From positions 22,884,157 to 22,948,156 of the forward strand of contig JARWKL010000016.1 of assembly GCA_029961685.1 (NCBI GenBank): a stretch of DNA of 64,000 bases. Direction: 5' to 3'. Under the pieces are notes generated by a model. That model had not been told where the DNA came from and did no database searches. It worked only from the letters and a program-made list of their open reading frames with translations. Origin of the DNA: Aristolochia californica. Taxonomy: Eukaryota > Streptophyta > Magnoliopsida > Piperales > Aristolochiaceae. Within the stretch, counting starts at the first letter, position 1. Each line of letters opens with the position of its first letter. Of the stretch, positions 23,201 through 33,900 are shown piece after piece. A program made the position numbers and the translations under genes.

Positions 23201-25869
23201 GGAATGAAATTCCAATTATAATGAATAAAAGATACAATGTCAGCAATACTATCAGTGATTGACCAGTGGTGCTAAGGGGGGGAGCTGTCTTTGGAACACC
23301 AACTAATAATTATTTAACACTGGTAAACCAAGATCTTGATATTTCTGCTCTGACAGGTGTCTTTTTCTCTTTTTATTTTGGTAAAACTGGCCCTGTTGAG
23401 AAATGAAGTATTAATATTGAACTTTCTTCTTATTTTCTCTAAACATTGAGAAGCACTGTCATTTTGTCCTAGTGGCATATTTGTCCTGTGTTATTTTCTT
23501 TACGCTAATGTCTACAAATAGGCTGTTCTGTTGGATCATTGTTTGGTGACTCTTTATCTGTGAAATGAAATGATGTTATTCTTATTAGTTATATTAGTCT
23601 ACTTGTCCATTTAATATCTCTGACTGGTATGACATAGGGGACTAATGATAGAACGCCATTACCCACACATTGAAGAATTATAAATCAACGATAATATAAT
23701 GGATTGGTCTCTGTATAACTTTCACTTGTTTTACAGCACATCTTGCTCCTCGGATTTCTATAGGTCTTCAAGGAGTAATTAAACCCTCGTGGACAGACTA
23801 GCCAAAACCACATAAGCATGGTAGAAAAGAAATAGTGACTGTGATAGACTTTCTGCTTCTCGGTCTTGATTTTTGCCAAAAGCTGCTAATAGGTTGGAAA
23901 TAGAATAGAGAAAAGGAAGAAATAGAGAGAATAGATCGAGAGAAAAGGATTTTATCCTCTAATACAATGTAAAAGTAGCTCAAGAGGAAAAAAGGGTCCA
24001 GAGAGAAATGAAGAAAAGAGAGGAGTTTGAGAGAAGTTACTTAGGGCCCCTATATTTATTGATTTATCTTTTTTTTGAAAAAAAATATTGATTTATCTCG
24101 AAAAAGTTATCTTTTATTACTTAAGTAATAAAATTTGATAGGTCCCCTATCCCACTGCTTTACATTTTCAAATGTTTATGAAGATGTTGGGTTCCTAAGG
24201 CATAAACCTAGAGGGGGGGGGGGGTGGGGGGGGATGAATAGGTTTATGCATAAAAATTTATAATTTATAAATTTTTGCTCAATATAAGTCTTTAAGGATT
24301 TATCATAAGCAAGCACACTAATATTCCACTAAAACAAAACACTAGAGGTTTTTATAGTGGTTCATAACCTAAACTCAAGTTGCTAATTCATTCCTTAGGT
24401 GTCTTGACACCTTGGAGTTCAATCTACTATGTAAAAAACCCACCAACCATGGAGTTCAATCCACTCCCTAGTGTGCTTTGGAGAGTCCCCTTTAGTTATG
24501 GCCAACCTTCTCCCTTGAAATGAGATGAAAATCACATTAAAAACGAAATTTTAAGGTTAAAATGGACTTTTTGTCTTCTAGTAAAATCCGCCAAATTCTT
24601 GGTTAAAAATCATTAATAAATATTTAGAATTCTTGGTTTGAGCTGCTAATTAAAATGATAGGTCACAAAGTTCGGTAACATATCTTAGCCGGATTGAGTC
24701 TTGAAATCTACTTTTGTTGTAATTCTCAGCAGCAGCATCCAAATACTAGATTGGCATCCAAATGCCGGGACTTGCAGCTTCTGTTTCCAGCATTTTGAAT
24801 GCTGATTTTTTTCTTAAGGCATATAACTCTTATTCGATTTGGAGACTTAATGCTTAATTGCTTAAGCCCTTTTCTGCACTTCTAATTTGCTTGGTTTTCT
24901 ACTGAACTTCAAGTGCTTTTTCTTTCATACATATGTGAGTGTTGTCGAGGCTAGAGATGCTTTATAGACCTGTTCAAAACTAATTCAAAACATATGGTCA
25001 GTTCCAAATGTTTGTCATTTTGAAAACTTGGCACCAAGAGGATCTTGAGGATCTTCAGATTAAAAAAAAAAAGACTAAAATCCTTTCAAAAGAAGATAGA
25101 TACGTCAACAATAGGTATCAAAAACTCAATTCATAAGGGTATGACTGTTTTGACATCTTCAGCTTTACATTTTTTATTTTATTTTTGTAATAATAGCTAA
25201 GTCTCTTGGTGTGTCCTAATGTTGGAAAATAATATGTTACTGCTTGTTTTAATTCCTTGCCATGCTCTGTGTCTCACATAAATGTGGGGACACAAATTCT
25301 TGGAGATTTTTGTAATTTCTTTTTTGTTTTAAAAACAATTTTGCTGATTTATCTTGCTTCTTTCCCAAATTTATCATCTTGCTTCTGGAAAGTTATGTTC
25401 ATTCTTTGTTTGTGGCAGGTGAGAAATAGATCGGGTGAGTGGATATGTGCAGTGCCCATACCTGGAACATTTGTCTGCAACATCGGAGACATGCTTAAGG
25501 TTTTCAATTACGTTACACTCCAATGTTTAATTCTAACCCGTTATCCGTTGTCTGGGTTCACATAAGTGTACTGGGAATTGCAGATTTGGACAAATGGTTT
25601 ATACGAGCCAACTTTGCATCGTGTGGTCAATAAATCTTCAAAATATAGAGTCTCTATACCTTTCTTCTATGAGGTAAGTCTTAAAGTGGTGTTCCATTTA
25701 CCAGCTGGGAGTTCTATCCTGATTTGTGTTATTTCTGAAGCCAAATTTTGATGCTGTCGTGGAGCCATTGGATTTCTGCAAGCAAAAGACTGGTGGGATT
25801 GCCAAGTTCGAAACAATTGTTTACGGTGATCATCTAGCACGCAAAGTCACGACTAACTTTGTTATTTAG
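14240..25869 (+). CDS. 2-oxoglutarate/Fe(II)-dependent dioxygenase, 12 exons
   Basis: Exons: 14240-14273, 17547-17662, 19505-19623, 19730-19793, 19894-19961, 21450-21508, 21695-21860, 21999-22018, 22964-23010, 25419-25499, 25584-25673, 25741-25869. They sum to 993 nt (330 aa plus stop), and every junction keeps the frame. The N-terminal DIOX_N part starts [12 protein letters not shown] and contains GHGIP. The catalytic jelly roll carries the iron ligands H212-x-D214 (in GAHTDYG) and H270 (PTLHRVV), and the 2-oxoglutarate contact R280-x-S282. It is a soluble oxidase using O2 and 2-oxoglutarate; the substrate is unknown. The layout resembles the Arabidopsis DIN11/At3g49630-type clade, by recollection. 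The intron after exon 6 has a GC donor; the next downstream GT would put a stop in frame. Introns hold a LINE, a foldback element and a copied exon, yet the coding sequence appears intact. Confidence 0.9.
15780..17150 (-). mobile_element. 5'-truncated LINE (zf-RVT and RNase H end) with perfect TSD
   Basis: Inserted in intron 1 of the dioxygenase gene. The 15-bp target duplication TTACTCAATATTTAG is perfect (15765-15779 and 17151-17165). A poly(T) run starts the insert, so the element is on the minus strand. An open frame at 16407-16952 (-) is the zinc-binding RVT region ([39 protein letters not shown]). The RNase H region follows (16100-16300) and contains a 26-base G run where the family has a proline-rich linker. 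Confidence 0.92.
16252..16277. repeat. G homopolymer, 26 bases
   Basis: Lies in the LINE at 15780-17150, at the start of its RNase H domain; on the coding strand it is a C run encoding prolines. Confidence 0.9.
17278..17330 (-). mobile_element. LINE 3' end fragment
   Basis: A T run of about 24 bases is followed by GAGAAAGTGATGATTTTATT. The same tail occurs in the opposite orientation at 45218-45265, where a target duplication shows it is a real insertion. No clear duplication is seen here. Confidence 0.5.
20069..20746. mobile_element. foldback DNA element with ~219-bp terminal inverted repeats
   Basis: Left arm 20069-20287 and right arm 20528-20746 are near-perfect reverse complements, starting TGATAGACCCC and ending GGGGTCTATCA, around a 240-bp loop. 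The flanks carry a 5-bp direct duplication TTAGA (20064-20068 and 20747-20751). It sits in intron 5 of the dioxygenase gene. No transposase is encoded; the frames on both strands are by-products of the arms. Superfamily is unclear: a 5-bp target site does not fit hAT, Mutator or Tc1/mariner. Confidence 0.88.
23057..23305 (-). mobile_element. short LINE 3' end
   Basis: A T run is followed by GATTTTTATTAAGACAAAAG, then AGCTCAAAAGAGCAATTTAC as in other LINE tails here, then a decayed RNase H end on the minus strand (remnants of the SANKLANS and HYNW type). It lies in intron 9 of the dioxygenase gene, between the real exon 9 and its copy. Confidence 0.7.
23317..23370 (+). pseudogene. duplicated copy of dioxygenase exon 9
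   Basis: The last 39 bases of exon 9 (22972-23010) plus about 15 bases of the following intron recur 345 bp downstream, coding [12 protein letters not shown] with a few changes. The copy has no AG acceptor directly upstream, so it is probably not spliced in. Confidence 0.8.
24190..25158. repeat. unclassified retroelement-like segment
   Basis: Begins TGTTGGGTTCCTAAGG and includes the GGGGTGAATAGG-type motif often seen in plant LTR elements. Its right part (CCAAATGTTTGTC, AAAACTTGG, ATCTTGAG) resembles 34575-34640, suggesting two copies of one family. It ends near TGTTTTGACA. No coding sequence or paired LTR was seen. Confidence 0.4.
24213..24233. repeat. G-rich run (12 G, T, 8 G)
   Basis: Interrupted G homopolymer in the retroelement-like segment of dioxygenase intron 9. 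Confidence 0.9.
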
Positions 25870-26704
25870 AAGACAATTGTAATTGCTGGCTTTCAGTCCC
25901 TCGCCAAAAACGAGCCAGAGTTGATTGAAGTTTTAGTTGTGTGAAATATGAAGTAGCCCTTCCAAACATTCTGTTGTGACCAATGAAAGTTAGTCTCCAG
26001 TTATTTTAAATATAACAGAAGAGGGAACGAGGAGCATGTCAAACGTCTTTGTTAATTTGATTATTGTGGGGGCAGGGGGACTATTTATGTCATTACGAAT
26101 GGTGTAACTGTAGGTTGAGGTACTCTTGACATTGAGAGAAAAATAAATTCTAAGAATGTAAGAATTGTGTCCTTAGTAAAAGGCCCTATTGATTAGTGAT
26201 ATATAAATCACTGTCACATCGTTTCTTATGCGCTATGTATTTTTTGGTAACATGTGTGATGATATAGTTTCAGGGATTTGATCCTTAAATAATAAAACAG
26301 TCAGTGTTGGGTTGGGGATTGAATATCCCAAACAAATGGTTATTCTCACTTTAGTTTCTATAAGGTTGGCCAAAACTTCAATTTGCACCAACCTCCATTG
26401 ACCTCTTTTTTGATTCAATATTCCTACTTTACTCTTGAGTTCTAGCTCTTTTCCTTCATTTTCCACTTTAACCAAACAGGGCTTCATAAAAAAACTGGGG
26501 GTGCACTAGAACACAATTTGTTATTGTTGTGCTTGTTAACGCCTGCACCCATGAAAATCAGCCCTTAGAAACATGAACTGCATAGCGTACATGGCATCTT
26601 CATTAGCACAGGGGGCAGTGGTAGATAATCTGAAACTCTTGTTTTAATTTATTATTCAAGTACAGGCTTCCCCTTCTATGTTTCAGAGTCTGGGCATAAG
26701 AGAT
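25870..26704. other. spacer between two convergent genes
   Basis: Contains the 3' UTR of the dioxygenase gene (+) and the 3' flank of the prolamin-like gene (-). No further gene was recognised. Confidence 0.6.
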
Positions 26705-27097
26705 TCATGGGATAAGAGAAGCTCCGGTGGCGTCATTTGGAACCAGCTCTTTGCACCTTTTCATGATAAAAGGCAAGACATGGCATTGGTCTGCGTAGGA
26801 GGTGATAATGAATCGCCAGCACCAGTTCCCCAGACGTACGAGCTTGTTGCAGCACACCGGATCTTCGATATTCCTCTGGTTCTCGAAGGCGTAGAAAAGT
26901 GCGTCGGAGCAGTTGCCCAGTTTCTCCAAGCAAGCAATTTCAAAGTTTAGCTCCTTCTCAGCTTCAGCGTCTCCCGGTCCTGGCACCAGACCGATCCACG
27001 GTGCCGGGGCAGGGGTTGCGACCGGGGGTGACGGAAGGGCTGTGCATGCCAGAAGAAAGGAAGCCAGTAGCAGGACAACGTAGAAAAGCTTGGCCAT
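26705..27097 (-). CDS. prolamin-like secreted cysteine-rich protein (EC1/ECA1-like)
   Basis: Intronless, 130 aa. The start at 27097 is preferred over an in-frame ATG 12 codons upstream because it gives MAKLF and then a hydrophobic signal peptide (about residues 5-20). A proline-rich linker follows, then the prolamin-like domain: C-x6-C, a CC pair, then three further single cysteines, with F and L positions typical of PF05617. Members are secreted; the best known are the egg-cell EC1 proteins that act in gamete fusion, while others are pollen- or ovule-expressed. The role here is inferred only from the family. The 5' leader has an ATTC repeat. Its start is 572 bp from the divergent AAA ATPase start. 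Confidence 0.85.
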   Translation of the reverse strand: MAKLFYVVLLLASFLLACTALPSPPVATPAPAPWIGLVPGPGDAEAEKELNFEIACLEKLGNCSDALFYAFENQRNIEDPVCCNKLVRLGNWCWRFIITSYADQCHVLPFIMKRCKELVPNDATGASLIP

Positions 27098-27669
27098 TGA
27101 ATGAATGAATGAATCACTTGGTTTTGACAGCAAGAGGTGGTGATTATATATGTTACCGGGCAGGGAGTGGAGGAGTAACGTTCCGGACGTTGCATGGGCT
27201 GGAATTCAGAATTAAAATGGGAAAAAAAGAAGAAAAGGAACGGGTTCAGACTTGAAGAGAATAATAAAACGAACGGTAGAGGACTGTTACAAGCCAAGTC
27301 GGAAACTGTAATCGGGATTTACCTAGCGATTTAAATGGGGAGCGAAGAGGCCTGCTGTTGGCTTGGCCTCGAAGCTAGCTCGAAACAATAAAACCAATCC
27401 GGTCGGGTCTTCCGTATGGAAAATGTGTAGGCCGAGGACCTGGTTTCACGAGTAACCAATAAGAATAATATTCATAATTTACTTATTAATTAATAATATT
27501 TAATTAAATGACAAAATTTTAATATATTAGTTTAATAATAACTATTCAATTTATTAAATAATTTATTAATTTAATTAATTATATCAAATCACAAATTCCT
27601 GTTACTCGAGATTGCAAAATAAGAGAGGAAGTACTGTTTTCTGGAAGAGCAGTTCGAACTCGGAGGGCC
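27098..27669. promoter_or_regulatory. divergent intergenic region of prolamin-like and AAA genes
   Basis: Holds the promoters of two genes transcribed away from each other. Includes a GAATGAAT microsatellite at 27098-27118 next to the prolamin-like start, and a very AT-rich stretch (27470-27600) nearer the AAA gene. No specific binding site can be supported. Confidence 0.5.
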
Positions 27670-30600
27670 ATGGCAGCGGAAGCAACTATTCGGTCTCTCA
27701 GGAAAATCAAAGGATGGAAGACTTTATCCTCTCTCAGTTCGCTAACGTCTTCGTTTGCGCACGGGCTTCCACCTTCTCGTACGCTTCTCTATCCTCCTTA
27801 TACTGCTTTCATTGCAAAAGTTTCTTAACTGCTTCAGAAATCATCTTAATTGCCTTAGTAGTTTCAGTGTGTACTATGTTTAATAGATTTATCCGTTTGC
27901 TATTTTTTTTTAAGTGAAATATCTATCGCAAAGATATTTTTTAGTGTGGCAATATTTCTTAAAAGCAACTACCATCCAAAGTGTACTCTATATTCTTTCT
28001 TTGTTTAGGTCGAGCATGAATTGCTACAATTGCTGGTTCTGTATTATTCGTTCAAAGTGATAATGGTGAACAATTGGAGACCGTTGGCGTTCCACTTTTC
28101 AATTTTGAAGTGTTTTATTGAAATTTTACCCTGAGACTTTTGGAATACTTTTTGTGTCTTCATGCTACGGGTGCTTTTACTTCCGTGTTTGGATAAATCA
28201 TGGCAATCATATCTACTTTTTTAAAATTATTCTGTTCGATAGATGTTATTTGTCCTTGTGACAGCTCGCCCAATAGCTGAGTCAACTGTTTATAAAAAAA
28301 ATTAAAACCCAGAATATTGTTTGAGGAGGCATACTCTGTGAACAGAAAGAGGGGGTGAGAAATTGTGTTGAACTGGTCAATTTTTATATCAATTGGGAGC
28401 TTGATTATAGGCTGATGAAAAGAGAATACAGATCCATAACCAAGGATCCTAAGTTTTTTTTTTTTTTTTTTTTATATTGGTAATCAAGCTGATCAATTTC
28501 TTAATTTGTATTGATTTGGTTATTACATTTACATCACATCAATTATGTACTACTCAGAAGATTTTTCCTTGAGTTTTGACAATTAATGCTAATCAATCAC
28601 TTCATGAATTTTCTGATAAGAGAGTGCAAGAGAGGAGAGAAAACGTGGATTTGAGAAAAGGGTAAGAGAGGACACGTTAGGTTTGCTCTCTCTCACGAAG
28701 ACTTTCGCTTAGAATCCAACTCAAACTAAACTACCAAAGTCCCAATTACACCCATATTAAACTTGCTAAAAAAGGACATAAAGAGACATAAATACCACTA
28801 ATATATAGGAAAATAAAGTGTAGATGTTCTCTTCATCAATGCTTCTTTAATTTGTCTTCTAGTTTCCTTTTTCAAACAATTTCTGCTTGTGAGACCTCTT
28901 CTTCCGTGAGACTATGTTTAGACTCCATAACATTGTTTCTTCACACACTTGATTGACGAGACATTGGTTTTCTATTTTCAAAATTAAACTAATTACACAT
29001 ATTGATAAATTATTTTTTGATCTTTTTTTACCATTGAAGTAGGAGTGGACATGCATGGGTCATACATGTCTTTTTGTTTCCCTTAACAAAGATCATTATG
29101 ATCAATATTAAAGAACCAAGAAGATCTTTGTTTGCATATCATTGTTGTTGCTGCAGTTTTTAATGCTGCCTCCAAATCTTTTCTAAATAGCATGTGATTA
29201 TTTATGTAGATATTGTGGAACCTGATATGTAGGACATGTTGCAAAATGCTGACATTATAATGTTAAGCATATTATTTGTTGCAGGGCCATTGTTCATTTA
29301 TTCGGCAGAAGAGCTGATGTTAAAATCAGAAAAGAAGTCATGTAAACTTTTTACCATGTTACCTGCTCTGTTGATAGGTGCAGTTGGACTGGGCTCATTG
29401 CAGATTTCTTATGCAGATTCTCGTGAGGTTTGAGTAGTCATTCTTCTCATGTGGAAGTGAATTAGTTAAATCAATGCTGAAAAAGAAGTCTTTTGCCATC
29501 AAGTTGGTTGGGGCAGAGACGGGGTTGAAAAGTCAACTCCATCGTGGGTCAGGGCAGCAATTGGATGATGGGTCAGCTTAGTGCGATTATGGTTACTGAA
29601 AATCTGACCCTGACCCATCCCATTCCCATCACTAATTTTACATGGCTAAACTTAAACGGGTTTTATTTCTTGAAGATGGGTGGTCACCACTTCCATGTTC
29701 AAATAAGACATGTTATAACTAATAGGGTTTCTTCTTTTGCTCCCATCACGGCATAATCGTTCATCTTACTCAAGTGCATTGTTGCTTGATATGCCTTTAT
29801 TTCCTAAATAAAAGCTAATTCACAGAATCAACCAAAAGAATAGAGAAACAGAAGAAGAGTTTGACAGAAAGACCTCTTTCCTCTTATCTATTTCATGGCA
29901 GATAGAGTTAAATTTCTTAGCAATTTTTGTTTTACTCCTTATGTATCCGTCTTCCAAAGTTATTATCTGGCTGGTATAGGGGTTTATGGTTTGAGAGAGA
30001 GACGAGGGAGGGAAGAATCTGATATCTAGAGAACATGCAGCCTAGATTCTAAACTATTGAGGCCAGCACTATGGAAAATAAAAAATTACATAAAAGTATT
30101 ACTTGGAGGGATGTTGTTCATGTTGTGATGTTTTCTGCAGGCCGATTCTAATAGATGGGCAGCATTGGGGTCACCATCTAATTATAGTGGCATGGAGAAA
30201 ATTGTTTCTCAAGAACGACAAAGATTAGAGGAACTTCTCAGAAGAAAGGGGATGGCACATGGTTCATTTCCTTCTTATATTGTTGCTGTGAAGGGCCACC
30301 AGGTTAGATATTACTTTTGCTTTCTGGAGTTCTTGTAGTTATTCAAGGGTGACACAACATGGTGATTTTCCTTTTGTACAGTGTCTACGCTAGTGCAGCT
30401 GGCCACTAATAGAAAAGTTGCTGTTATTATTTTTTAAAAGTCTGCATATTGTTTCTCAATAGTTATGCCCCTCGATGATAGAGGGATATACAGATCAGTG
30501 GAATGTGTGGATTGCTTGTGAGTGGACTGGATAAAAGTATCCAAAATTTTATCTTTGTTTAAACATTTTTCAGAAAAGGCAATTTCGGAGTTAGTATATT

Positions 30601-30937
30601 TAATTTTCATTGGTCCAATCTGTTCAATATGTCATCTTCAGTTTTGTTATGTGGGAGAAGAAGAAATTAGGATGGAATCAATTTTTTGAGACATGCTATG
30701 TGGTATACAATCTCTTCACTAAATTCAGTATGTCAATTTTGATTATGTCACTCACGTGCTGATATCTATTCGGAATATTTTAGATTTCCATAAAATTCCA
30801 AATCCCCCAGACATGTCAGATATCACGCCTGATTGTGGATTTAGTTTCACACCTTGGACTGAGGAAGGCTGAAGAGCAAGGTGGTGGTGCACAAATGATG
30901 TTGCATTCTTGGGACAGGTTCAAAGACATTACTTTGC

Positions 30938-30977
<40 letters not shown>

Positions 30978-33900
30978 TATTTATTTTTGTAAAATTTGTG
31001 TTTGTGTGCACTGTCTGGTTAGCATTAAATTGTAGTACACACACATAAATTTGTTTTGAAGAAAGTCAGAATTTTATTGAAGAGAGAGGAAGAATGAATA
31101 CAATTTACAAATAGGCCAATGACTAAAAGTCATTAAGAAGAAGGCGGCAAACGTGAATGCCATTACACACGCACACACACATTTTGAAGAAAGTGGTAAT
31201 TTTATTGAAAGATAAAGGAAGAATGATACAAGTTACAAATAGGTCAATGGCTGAAAGGCCATTAAGAAGAAGGCTGCAAACATGAATGCCATTACAAAGA
31301 AAACATAGGCATTTCCAAGATGAGATAATGGACTAGTGTAATGGTATATCTTTTGAATGGATGCAAATTGTGTGGAGTGCAAATGGGCTGGATGTTTCTC
31401 CTTCTCATCCAATTGGAAGTCTTTCATACCCTCTAGACTCTGGTTGACTCTCGTGTTTCTCTCATTTGGAAATACATTGCTTTGTATTTTGTATGTTTTT
31501 TTGAGGTTTCATTCTTTTTTGTTGGGTCGGAGTTTGCGAGGTGCTTTTGTAATTTGTACATCTTTTCCTTCCCTCTTGAAATGAATCTCTCATTATTCTA
31601 AATAAAGAAAATAAAAATCAAGGGGTCTATTGCTATGGGGTGCAAGAATCAGACAACTATCTTCATTGTGAGCAATCTTGTTTCTCATGAGTGCATGCAG
31701 CATATAGAAGTTGATTGCCATTTACTCAGAGATGCTATTATGTGTAGAAAGATTAGTATTTCGAATGTTCGATTTGTAGAATAGGTTAGAGATTCATTTA
31801 CTAAAGCATTGGAGAAATGTGAGTTTGGGATTTGTTGGGCTTTGGGTTGAGTTCACTTCCATCTTAAAATGACTAATTACTTAGGAGGGTTATTGCCAAC
31901 TCATTAACTTTTCTTCTTATTTTTCAATGTGGGATTTTTCCCCCACCCACCACTCCCCCTACGTCCAGGCTTACACATAACAGGACCGAGACATGAGCAC
32001 GGACCCTATAAAGTGGCACATAGACTCCTACTTCATGGAGTCCACAACACACACTCCTATCACATGGAGCTACATCACTCATACTCCTATCTCATGGAGC
32101 CCACAACACACAAATAACCTGGGGAGCGCAAATTGGGTGTCAGCCCACACATACAAACTGCTCTGATATTGCTATCGGGTTGAGTCTGGTTCCATCCTAA
32201 AATGACTAGCCACTTACGAAGTCTAGTATGCAACCTTATAACCCATCAATTTTTGTTCTCATTTTTCAATGTGGGGCCTTTTCTTGCTCAGCAGGATTCT
32301 TTGCAAAAATCTAGGCATGTTAGATATTTATAGCCTAACTTGAGGGTGAGTATTGAATATTATGTAGCCCAAGGGGCATTTAGGTCATTTTACTTTTGGG
32401 TAATTGAGTCTTTTAGTGTCCCTCTGATTAAGGTTCAGATTTCTTGCCAGAGGTTCGCTAGCCCTCTGATTTTGGAAGGTAATTCTTCTACTATTATTTT
32501 CTGGAGTGCTGGTTCATATTCGTCCTCTTACCGCCTTAGACATTATTTTGAAGAAATTAATCTGTTGTGTGCTGGGTTCATGTTGTAAGATCAGCAAATC
32601 ATATGGCTAATGATTTAGCAAAGGCTGGTGTCTATAGATCTGATCTTGTAATTGGTGATTCATTTCCTGAGGGACTGAATTGCCTCTGCCCCTTTCTCAG
32701 CTTTTAATGGAATTATCGCCTTTACAAAAAAAATTCACAATGATATATAACAGTTGAGAATTAATTTGTCGAATAATCTCACATAGGTGAAATTTTGGAA
32801 AAAATTAGTCGTAATTAGCTTGGAAAAGACCTCCTAACTTTGGCTAGCCATTTTAGGGTTAACTCCCAGTTTTAACATGATATTAGAGCAAGATGTTTGT
32901 TAATTTGGGCTTCATTTATGTTCCATTTATGTTTGTTCTCTGTTATGTTGTCTGTCAGGTGTTTGTTAATTTGAGCTTCATTTATGTCCCATTTATGTTT
33001 GTTCCCCGTTATGTTGTGTATGTCTTACTGTTTGTTTAAGTGTGGAAAATCCTATGATTATTATATAGGAAAAATCTCCAAACTTAGGCTGGTCAGAATG
33101 ACCTGGACTCAACCTTCATATCTTTCCTTTTTCTTTGTTGGAACAATGTTTACAGAGTTATGTGTCATTTTTATGTGCAAGTTTAATTGTATGGCTTGTA
33201 TGCCCTGAATCAGAAATCATTTTCCTTTTTCTGTTTCAGTGCAGTGGCTTGGCAACTTACACTAAATTATCCACAAAAGCAGATTGAAATAGACAAACAT
33301 GAGGAATATCCTGTGGATAAGGATACACATGATAGTAGTTTGTGTATCCTAATTTTTGAGTCACTTATTTCCTCCGACAAAGCTGTGAGTTTTATTCTCT
33401 TCTGTTTGCTGTTTCTTTTTTTTCCCCTCAAAATAGTTATTTAATTTAGAAATTTTTCCCTTTTTAGGAAATTGAGTTTATAAAGCAAGAAAGCTTCAGT
33501 TTGAAAGAGCTTGAAGCAGTGGCATCAGCACTGAAGATAGCTGGTAGTAGTGGTGAACCAAGTAGACCTGTGGAAAGAAACCCTTGGGGTGACAGAGACA
33601 GAAGCAATAGCAGATCTGGTACAATGCAAGTCCCTTCTATAGAAAAATCATTGTCTGCATTAGAGGCCATGGGAGTAAGAGTGTTTGGGCTTGATGGACC
33701 ATTTGGATTGCCTGTTGATGAGTGCGGGGTGTCATGGGAGACGGTTGCTGGATATCATGAGCAAAAGCGGTTGGTATAAGCTGTGTTTTGTTTTTCACTA
33801 TAACATACTGTTCATTCTCTGATTTCTTGTGCTATGTGTGTTAAACCCTGATAATAGATTCTGGTATGCTATTAGCGTGAGGCAAATTCTGTGACTTACT

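Noticed and set aside
24185..25165. TG..CA-bounded element with GAAGA and TCTTC flanks
   Set aside because: The flanks are inverted, not direct, and no LTR pair is present, so it is listed only as an unclassified repeat.
26678..27108. Open frames on the + strand over the prolamin-like gene
   Set aside because: Shadows of the minus-strand gene, which has the signal peptide and cysteine pattern.
30835..31035. Leucine-run protein on the + strand
   Set aside because: The leucines come from a (TTA)n microsatellite in an intron; the preceding residues are part of AAA exon 4, which splices out before the run.
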